The notes below the pieces were generated by a model. That model was not told the origin of the DNA, searched no databases, and worked only from the letters and a program-made list of their open reading frames with translations. Positions 5,701-9,793 of a stretch of 9,793 nucleotides of DNA are shown here, one piece after another; position 1 is the first letter of the stretch, and every line of letters begins with the position of its first letter. The stretch comes from Kiritimatiellales bacterium. GTDB lineage: Bacteria > Verrucomicrobiota > Kiritimatiellia > Kiritimatiellales > Pontiellaceae. The position numbers and the translations under genes were made by a program. Location of the stretch: contig WFRA01000103.1 of assembly GCA_015486775.1 (NCBI GenBank), positions 1 through 9,793 on the forward strand, written 5' to 3'.

Positions 5701-8668
5701 ATACAGCTGGATACTTGACGGCACACCGATCGGCACGGACTCCAATCGCTTTGTGCTGACAACCGACTGGGGCGATACCGGAACATATCAACTTGGGGTA
5801 ACTGTTTCCGACGGTCTATGGTCAAATGTCTGCGTGACCTGGAATATCACTGTCCTTGACGATAATGACGGCGACGGAATGCCGAACGCCTGGGAACGCA
5901 CATATCAGCTCGATCCGTGGAATTCAGCGGATGCCGATGATGACCCGGATGCCGATGGACTTTCCAATCTTGGGGAATATCAGAATGGCACAAATCCACA
6001 GGTCGCGGACAGCGACGGCGATACGCTCCCTGACGGATGGGAAGTGACACACAGTTTAAATCCGCTGGATGCCCCTGGTGGTATTCCCGATGTCCAGCTC
6101 ACCCTGCTGGGATCCCGCGATATGGGATGGTATATTTATGACCTGGCCGTCAGTAATAACTATGCCTATCTGGCGATGACCGAAGGGCTGGTGATTGCCG
6201 GAGTAGCAGACCCGGCATCGATTTCCGGTCCCTGGAGTTGCACAATGTCAAACGCGGCGCAAGCCGTGGCGCTTTCTTCCAATATGGCGTATATCGCCAC
6301 AGGCTACGACGGCTTGAAATTGGTCAACGTTGCCGATCCCGAACATCCGGTCGTTGTCGGGGAGTTTGATACCGAGGGCAATAGTTCGGATGTCGTTGCG
6401 CTTGGTAATCGTGTCTATCTGGCGGACGGGAACAACGGCTTACTGGCACTGGATGTCTCCACATCGACCAATCCCATCAAAGTCGCAGAGCTGGCAGGCA
6501 TCAATTCCACAAGCCTGGCACTTGATCCGCCGGATACGCTTTATACCGTCAATGGAAGTGTCATCTACAGCGTCGATCTTGACACCGGAAACTATCTCCA
6601 AGAACTGGGTCATGCCTCATCGTTAGCCCAACGGCTTCCGCACGACCTAAGCAGGCATGTTGTCGAGTGTCCTGCCGGATACGATGGTATCCAGACGTTG
6701 GATCTGCGCACTAGCAGCGATCCCCGCGTTGCGGCAACCGAGAGCATCCCCGAGAGCCCAACGGCAAGCTGCGCAAGCGGTACGCTGGTATTTATCGGTG
6801 CGACTGACAGCCAGACAGCTTCAAGCGGCCTGATATATTCCCGGCGGACGGACGATCCTTTCCATCCGCTAACCGTGGCAACCAATATTCTGGCGCATGG
6901 CCCAAACTGCATGACGGTAATTTCTAATCGTCTCTATGTCGGTACATCCGCCGGCGAGCTGCTGATTTACGCCATTAACGAAACCGATACCGATCAGGAC
7001 GGCCTGCCCGACAGTTGGGAAATGCAGCACTTCGGCAATCTGAACCAGAACGACACGAATGACCCCGACGGCGACGGCATCGGCAATCTCGGCGAATACC
7101 GCGCAGGACTCGATCCACTCGATGACGATACGGATGGGGATTCGATCCGCGATGGCGACGAAATCCGGTTGGGTGGCGATCCAGGCGGCGGGCCGCAGCT
7201 GCTTTCGATCACCCGCCTGGCAACCCTCGACACCCCCGGAAGCGCCCAAGCCGTGGCGTTTGCCGACAACGGCATCGCCTGCGTGGCGGATGGCACCAAC
7301 GGCCTGGTGATCGTGGATATTTCCGATCCATCCTCCCCCGAAATGGTCGGCCATTTCCTGGGGATGGACAGCGCGGTCGATGTCGTCGTCCAGAGCAACC
7401 TGGCCTTCTTTGCCGATTCTACCGGCGGCGTTTTCAAGATCGATATTTCGATGCCAACCAACCCGGTCGGGCTGGTTCGCTACTACGACAACTCCGACTG
7501 GAACGCGATCGCTGTCGAGTCGAACCTGTGCGCGTATCTGCCCCAAAACAATTTTTCCGTCCAGTTCGGACTGGTTGATGTCGCTGTTGATGTGGCGCAA
7601 ACCAACGCCTGGCGCGGAACGCTTTCGCTCCCCACCCCGGCGAACGATGTCGCCCTGCGCGGACAGTATGCCTATCTGGCGCGCTCCGTCGGAAGCTCCT
7701 CGGTAGTTTCGGTGGTGGACATTTCCGACCCCGCCGTCCCAGCCCTTATTCAAGATACCGATCTGCAAAGCGACCAGTCACCCGAAGCGATCTGCCTGGA
7801 TGGCGCGCACGCCTACGTTGCGCTGGAATCCGGAGGAACCCGGCTACTGGACATCTCCGACCCCGCCGCGCCCGTGCAGGCGGGTTCGTATGCCGGTTCG
7901 CCCGATGCCTTTGCCCGGGATATCTGCGCAACGGACAACCTCGCCTTCATCGTTTACGAATCCAATGTATGGGATAGCTGTCAATCCTTCGGGCTGGAAA
8001 TCGTAGATGTCGGCGACCCGTCCAATCCAAACCTGCTGGTTCGCACCAACGCTTTTACCCAGGGCTTCGGTGTCGCCGCAACCACCAACCTGGCTCTCGT
8101 CGCAGCCGGCACCGACGGCCTGGTTCTTTTCCGCTACCAGATTCTTGACCGGGACAAGGACGGGCTGGACGACGCCTGGGAAATCCGCTACTTCGGTAGC
8201 CTCGCCCCATCCGGAGGGGACGACCCCGACGGCGACGGCATCAACAATCTGGGCGAATTTGAATATGCCTTTTCGCCGACCAACAGCGACCAAGATGCCG
8301 ACGGCATGGCCGATGGCTGGGAGATCCTGCACCGCTTTGCTGTCGGCTCGGCGGATGGGAACCTCGATGCCGATGCCGACGGGGTTCCGAACGCAAGCGA
8401 ATATGTTGCCGATACCGACCCGCGCGATGCCTCCGACTATTTTTCCATACTCGCTTTCAGCAACGCGGTTCCCGCAACGCTCTATTTCAACTCGTCTGCG
8501 GCCCGCCTATATTGGCTGGAGGGATGCACCAACCTTTTTGAACGGAACTGGCAGGTTGTTCCCGGCGCGGAACCAAGACAGGGCATCGGCGGAGCCGATT
8601 TCCTCGAAGACACCAACCCCGCGCCGCCCGCAATCTTCTACCGCCTGAAGGTCGAAACCCCAGAGTAA
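2693..8668 (+). CDS. Giant secreted multidomain protein: L-type lectin, jelly-roll modules, Calx-beta, Ig/PKD, TSP3-like blocks and two LVIVD propellers
   Basis: The product is 1,991 aa and is probably exported to the cell surface or medium. A signal peptide spans 1-24 (basic MKIQRIH, hydrophobic core, VSA before Gln25). Domains in order: L-type lectin-like (about 27-260; EGLAFVV from 104, VEFDS 139-143); three related jelly-roll/MAM-like modules (about 261-426, 430-585, 698-875) sharing an [SV]DG..WY core at 352, 515 and 807; Calx-beta (588-695); He_PIG-type Ig (877-962); PKD/cadherin-like (963-1056); TSP3-like calcium-binding block (1056-1129); LVIVD propeller (1132-1428); TSP3-like block (1432-1500); LVIVD propeller (1501-1816); TSP3-like block (1819-1915); C-terminal domain (1917-1991). 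I see no catalytic domain, transmembrane anchor, LPXTG or PEP-CTERM tail. Binding to glycans and proteins is inferred from the domain types. The gene stands alone on its strand, with its own leader, and ends 6 bp from a convergent gene. Base composition shifts sharply near 7000. Confidence 0.88.
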   Translation: MKIQRIHTLACACCLGATLSCVSAQTHVPLPFSDGFESGSLSNVWRAISEPEGLRLRGQAVVLSNSLSLASYSRRGYAWRIEKQLVSGGFTNTFSFRMSGSSAEGLAFVVQNAALETWPDEPAGTTGPGYGGITNCLVVEFDSSGAGGWYEPSSEPTNQHVAVLCAGSSPATYDHTNALVETTNIPTLNDGAVHTARVVYTSGTMDVYLDNLATPVLSKNLNIDTLLTLDNGKAWVGFTARATSQRHEILNWEFSTSSAHFIYSGFSTPRSRIAVTNGFGSVDGTYHLVMDDPATPDIPCGNVLDLPLNLNGMSNVWIHYWWKVPEGEPPYIPCDYHGLYHDYMATNAIVASSDGGTTWYSMAPLPDRGAATNGYVERFIFLDESISSYSYFNWTSNFFLRFQQNGCGAFPEHGMALDGIEIYKASRPVGRYPFFDGFDDGVKHGWWSDVWPCGHTHGGYCLVGLGNYRDTLTVNLAGQTNVWLSFKCLNYNDDWDQIMPDTYTGTVDADGAAVSVDGGTTWYKVQGLTTNEGLLNDNSYHLFNLNLSAVLDAHGLSFTTNTMIQFVHHMPERAHHCLDDVSLLAQEINVQDTTLSTVEGTSLTVTVVRTGCSAGTVTVDYTTSNLTAIADEDYTAQSGTLTFADGVTSQNIVIPITDDTEYYESNETFRVLISNATGGAKLGNLTQTEVTIIRDARAPFPFVEGFENINPNTYDDNPGFYWFSDGSYNGYFARIGDTLCPHSGSRDMRIYSGISGATNWTRATLTINLLNQTNVVLKFWHKTSDSYDAMMPTSFTGTNFSDGVAISVDGFHWYKAAGLTSGEGATTNYQQYTVDLDSLVASNGITYNKDFRICFQAYDIPGGASCFDDISVYSDYGPLTITTTNLPNAVSMTPYSTGLAGTNGLPPYSWNTTSILPAGMNLSSIGTLSGTPSDEGGFDLDIQLTDAAGNFTNRPLHLEIAPNSNRPPQISATNPPESNLAIPENSNCVFSVTATDPEGTNLTYSWILDGTPIGTDSNRFVLTTDWGDTGTYQLGVTVSDGLWSNVCVTWNITVLDDNDGDGMPNAWERTYQLDPWNSADADDDPDADGLSNLGEYQNGTNPQVADSDGDTLPDGWEVTHSLNPLDAPGGIPDVQLTLLGSRDMGWYIYDLAVSNNYAYLAMTEGLVIAGVADPASISGPWSCTMSNAAQAVALSSNMAYIATGYDGLKLVNVADPEHPVVVGEFDTEGNSSDVVALGNRVYLADGNNGLLALDVSTSTNPIKVAELAGINSTSLALDPPDTLYTVNGSVIYSVDLDTGNYLQELGHASSLAQRLPHDLSRHVVECPAGYDGIQTLDLRTSSDPRVAATESIPESPTASCASGTLVFIGATDSQTASSGLIYSRRTDDPFHPLTVATNILAHGPNCMTVISNRLYVGTSAGELLIYAINETDTDQDGLPDSWEMQHFGNLNQNDTNDPDGDGIGNLGEYRAGLDPLDDDTDGDSIRDGDEIRLGGDPGGGPQLLSITRLATLDTPGSAQAVAFADNGIACVADGTNGLVIVDISDPSSPEMVGHFLGMDSAVDVVVQSNLAFFADSTGGVFKIDISMPTNPVGLVRYYDNSDWNAIAVESNLCAYLPQNNFSVQFGLVDVAVDVAQTNAWRGTLSLPTPANDVALRGQYAYLARSVGSSSVVSVVDISDPAVPALIQDTDLQSDQSPEAICLDGAHAYVALESGGTRLLDISDPAAPVQAGSYAGSPDAFARDICATDNLAFIVYESNVWDSCQSFGLEIVDVGDPSNPNLLVRTNAFTQGFGVAATTNLALVAAGTDGLVLFRYQILDRDKDGLDDAWEIRYFGSLAPSGGDDPDGDGINNLGEFEYAFSPTNSDQDADGMADGWEILHRFAVGSADGNLDADADGVPNASEYVADTDPRDASDYFSILAFSNAVPATLYFNSSAARLYWLEGCTNLFERNWQVVPGAEPRQGIGGADFLEDTNPAPPAIFYRLKVETPE
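2771..3472 (+). other. L-type (legume-like) lectin domain of the giant protein
   Basis: Residues about 27-260 show the order typical of bacterial L-type lectin-like domains: EGLAFVVQN, then a glycine-rich GPGYGGI, then VVEFDS, a NQHVAV strand, an HTARVVY strand with DVYLDN, and a closing segment AWVGFTARATSQRHEILNW. The family binds carbohydrates with Ca/Mn in plants and animals; the ligand here is unknown. Metal-site conservation was not checked beyond the VEFD segment. Confidence 0.75.
5858..6079 (+). repeat. TSP3-like calcium-binding block 1
   Basis: Residues 1056-1129 contain two Asp-rich units of the pattern DNDGDGMPNAWE and DPDADGLSNLGEY followed by GTNP, then DSDGDTLPDGWE. This is the thrombospondin type 3/EF-hand-like pattern that usually acts as a calcium-stiffened linker. 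It connects the Ig/PKD-like region to propeller 1. Confidence 0.8.
6086..6976 (+). repeat. LVIVD beta-propeller 1, seven apparent blades
   Basis: Residues 1132-1428 have seven recurring blade signatures: GLVIAGVADP, GLKLVNVADP, GLLALDVSTS, VIYSVDLDTG, GIQTLDLRTS, GLIYSRRTDD and GELLIYAINE. Each is preceded by an [AV]YxA-type strand. The regular motif is the LVIVD repeat; seven per segment suggests one closed propeller. The blades here are more degenerate than those of propeller 2. Confidence 0.75.
6986..7192 (+). repeat. TSP3-like calcium-binding block 2
   Basis: Residues 1432-1500 run DTDQDGLPDSWE, then DPDGDGIGNLGEY, then DDDTDGDSIRDGDE, linking the two propellers. Its 21-bp core (7061-7081) is identical to DNA in block 3. 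Confidence 0.8.
7193..8140 (+). repeat. LVIVD beta-propeller 2, seven apparent blades
   Basis: Residues 1501-1816 carry seven blade signatures: GLVIVDISDP, GVFKIDISMP, GLVDVAVDVA, SVVSVVDISD, GTRLLDISDP, GLEIVDVGDP and GLVLFRYQIL. These include near-consensus LVIVD-ISDP repeats. The DNA is markedly more GC-rich than that of propeller 1, so this is not a recent exact duplicate of it. Confidence 0.8.
8147..8437 (+). repeat. TSP3-like calcium-binding block 3
   Basis: Residues 1819-1915 contain DRDKDGLDDAWE, DPDGDGINNLGEF, DQDADGMADGWE and DADADGVPNASEY, ending TDPRDASDY. It joins propeller 2 to the C-terminal domain. It is the longest of the three blocks, with about four Asp-rich loops. Confidence 0.8.
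8441..8665 (+). other. C-terminal domain of about 75 residues, possible sorting or anchoring module
   Basis: Residues 1917-1991 follow the last TSP3 loop. They contain YFNSSAARLYWLEGCTNL, a central NWQVVPGAEPRQGIGG stretch, and the terminal FYRLKVETPE. I recall similar ends on many secreted proteins of Kiritimatiellota/Verrucomicrobiota, always after TSP3-like loops. A role in secretion or surface retention is inference. It is distinct from PEP-CTERM because it lacks a hydrophobic helix and a basic tail. Confidence 0.5.
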
Positions 8669-8674
8669 AAAATC

Positions 8675-9583
8675 CTATGCCATTTCCAGACCTTGGAGGA
8701 TGGCGGCCAGCCTCTCGCGATCCTGCGGGTAGAAGCGGTTGAAGGGCTCGGCCATGAAGTCGTCGCAGAGACCCAGCACCGACGCGGCGCACTTGGTGGC
8801 CTTGATGAAGCGCGAGGCATATTTCCCGATGGCGTAGATTTCGCCGAAGGCCTCGATCTTTTTCTGGAGTGCTTCGCAGCGGGCGGCGTCGCCCGCCACG
8901 GCGGCCTCGTAGGCATCGACGAAGAGGCGGGGATAGGCATTCGCGCCGCCGTTGACCCCGCCGTCACCGCCCATTGGAATCGATTCGATCATCCGCTCCT
9001 CGGGACCGATCAGAAAGCTCCAGTCCGGGCGTTCGGAGCGGAGCTTGCAGAGGTTGGAATAGTAGTCCATGTCGCCGCTACTATCCTTCACGCCGACGAT
9101 CCCGCCCAGATCCGCCAGTCGGCGCAGGGTTTCGATCTCGAACCAGACCTTGGTGAGCGAAGGCATGTTGTAGAGCGTCACGGGCAGGGCGAGTTCCGGA
9201 ACCAAATGGCGAACATAGCCCTCCAGCTCGGTCTGGCCTGCCGGAAAATAGTAGGGGGTCGAAAGCACCACGCCGTCCGCCCCGGCGTCGGCCGAGACCT
9301 GCGACATCTTCACCGACTCGACAAACGCCGTGTCCGTGATGCCCACCACCACCGAAACCCGTCCGTTCACCTGGCGGCAGACGCGCTGGATCAGCTCTTC
9401 GCGCAGGCGGTATCCGAGGCTCGGTCCTTCGCCTGTGGTGCCCAGAATAAACAGACCATGCACCCCACCGCCGAGTACATGCTCGACCAGCTTTTCCAAT
9501 CCTTGGACATCCAGCGTGTCGCGATCCTTCAGCGGGGTGATCAGTGGCGGGACAATGCCCTTGAGTGGTTTTTGTTGGCTCAT
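8675..9583 (-). CDS. Dihydrodipicolinate synthase / N-acetylneuraminate lyase superfamily aldolase
   Basis: This 302-aa TIM-barrel class I aldolase is cytosolic and is expected to form a Schiff base with pyruvate or another 2-oxo acid. Motifs visible are GTTGE (48-52, carboxylate binding), STPYYF (108-113), YNMP (138-141, catalytic Tyr138), GVKDSSGD (164-171, Schiff-base Lys166) and GGVNGGAN (208-215). In authentic DapA an Arg follows the YN.PS motif to bind the aspartate semialdehyde carboxylate; here the residue is Leu143. That argues against lysine biosynthesis and for a sugar-acid or sialic-acid-like substrate. The start is the ATG complementary to 9581-9583, with AAGGAG (complement of 9595-9600) 11 nt upstream. 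It converges with the giant gene, with only 6 bp between the stops. Family confidence is high; substrate is unknown. Confidence 0.92.
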   Translation of the reverse strand: MSQQKPLKGIVPPLITPLKDRDTLDVQGLEKLVEHVLGGGVHGLFILGTTGEGPSLGYRLREELIQRVCRQVNGRVSVVVGITDTAFVESVKMSQVSADAGADGVVLSTPYYFPAGQTELEGYVRHLVPELALPVTLYNMPSLTKVWFEIETLRRLADLGGIVGVKDSSGDMDYYSNLCKLRSERPDWSFLIGPEERMIESIPMGGDGGVNGGANAYPRLFVDAYEAAVAGDAARCEALQKKIEAFGEIYAIGKYASRFIKATKCAASVLGLCDDFMAEPFNRFYPQDRERLAAILQGLEMA

Positions 9584-9688
9584 GTTTTTTTATTCTCCTT
9601 TATGATATAATTGTTTTCCCCTTCGGGGCACCCTTCCGGACAGAGGAAACTCTCCTCGAAACCGGCTATCTCTGATTTTCATAAACAA
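9584..9688. other. 105-bp intergenic region with hairpins, upstream of the lyase gene
   Basis: The region lies between the lyase start and the stop of the partial right-hand gene, both on the minus strand. It holds the lyase Shine-Dalgarno, an AT-rich patch (9601-9616), a short CCCC-TTC-GGGG hairpin (9618-9628) and a larger imperfect hairpin (9636-9665). No clear -35/-10 pair for the lyase could be chosen. Confidence 0.5.
9636..9665 (-). terminator. Imperfect hairpin 24 nt downstream of the partial right-hand gene
   Basis: Outer arms CCGG (9636-9639 and 9662-9665) are self-complementary. Inner arms GAGGA (9643-9647) and TCCTC (9653-9657) enclose a 5-nt loop, with unpaired bases between the two stems. 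On the minus strand it follows the stop codon at 9689. There is no U-tract, so it could be a Rho-type 3' end structure or a leader element of the lyase rather than an intrinsic terminator. Confidence 0.3.
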
Positions 9689-9793
9689 TTACGTTGAACC
9701 TATTTCTTCCAGTATTTTTTCACATTGCTCCAACGAATTTTGATCAACATAAATATTTGCAAAAGCACCACGTCCAAAGGTTCCACCAAGCAC
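9689..9793 (-). CDS. C-terminal fragment of an unrecognised gene (start outside window)
   Basis: The minus strand is open from the window edge to a TAA at 9689-9691, giving 34 residues. They include VLGGTFGRGAFANIYVD and end KILEEIGST. The segment has a folded-protein look (Gly-rich turn, beta strand, then an amphipathic LEQCEKILEEI helix). I do not recognise the family. GC is about 38% by hand count, against roughly 60% in the flanking lyase, which suggests different ancestry. It reads in the same direction as the lyase and ends 105 bp upstream of that gene's start. Confidence 0.6.
   Translation of the reverse strand: MLGGTFGRGAFANIYVDQNSLEQCEKILEEIGST

Noticed and set aside
6869..7768. About 300-codon minus-strand open frame opposite the propeller region
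   Set aside because: The GC-rich coding strand suppresses stops on the antisense. The translation shows no family features, while the + frame has regular LVIVD and TSP3 repeats.
8441..8665. PEP-CTERM, LPXTG or transmembrane anchor at the end of the giant protein
   Set aside because: No hydrophobic helix, basic tail or sortase motif is present in the last 75 residues.
9494..9507. Second copy of TTCCAATCCTTGGA
   Set aside because: It lies within the lyase coding sequence and encodes conserved-looking residues (DVQGLEK), so it is not counted as a regulatory element. It may be chance.
8693..9610. About 300-codon + strand open frame opposite the lyase
   Set aside because: The minus-strand lyase has all catalytic motifs and a Shine-Dalgarno. 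The + frame is compositionally odd and lacks family features.
1..9793. tRNA, rRNA, CRISPR array, transposase or defence-system genes
   Set aside because: Reading both strands gave no cloverleaf, regular spaced repeats, transposase/integrase motifs or recognisable immunity proteins. The repetitive DNA present is explained by protein repeats.

Overview
The window most resembles a chromosomal segment from a member of the PVC superphylum, probably Kiritimatiellota (Pontiella-like) or a close verrucomicrobial relative. This rests on three things: a very long secreted beta-propeller/TSP3 protein, its C-terminal block (TDPRDASDYF, then YWLEGCTN, then FYRLKVE) of a style I associate with that group, and GC-rich genes preceded by clear Shine-Dalgarno sites. 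The taxonomic call is inference from sequence style and was not checked by any search.

Layout, left to right. (1) Positions 2-1387 (+) hold the 5'-truncated end of a WecG/TagA/CpsF (GT26) glycosyltransferase fused to two STAS-like domains, an uncommon combination. (2) Positions 1388-1516 are a 129-bp spacer with a TTCCAA-N3-TTGGAA palindrome and an imperfect direct repeat. (3) Positions 1517-2419 (+) encode a 300-aa sugar-1-phosphate nucleotidyltransferase-like protein. (4) Positions 2420-2692 are non-coding, or hold a gene remnant, and carry the leader of the next gene. (5) Positions 2693-8668 (+) encode a 1,991-aa exported protein: signal peptide, L-type lectin-like domain, three jelly-roll-like modules, Calx-beta, two Ig/PKD-like domains, then TSP3-like, LVIVD propeller, TSP3-like, LVIVD propeller, TSP3-like and a C-terminal domain. 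(6) Positions 8675-9583 (-) encode a DHDPS/NAL-superfamily lyase that converges with the giant gene, leaving only 6 bp between stop codons. (7) Positions 9584-9688 are an intergenic region with hairpins. (8) Positions 9689-9793 (-) are the last 34 codons of an AT-rich unrecognised gene that continues beyond the window.

The first two genes fit surface polysaccharide synthesis: one would make an activated sugar and the other would transfer a sugar to a lipid-linked acceptor, possibly under STAS-type control. The giant protein looks like a cell-surface or extracellular binding protein with lectin and calcium-binding modules and no recognisable catalytic domain. The lyase is likely a carbohydrate-acid or amino-sugar aldolase, because the carboxylate-binding arginine position of true DapA is occupied by leucine. 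No mobile element, CRISPR array, tRNA or rRNA is visible. The most notable features are the GT-STAS-STAS fusion, the two apparent seven-bladed LVIVD propellers in one chain, and a sharp base-composition change inside the giant gene near position 7000.
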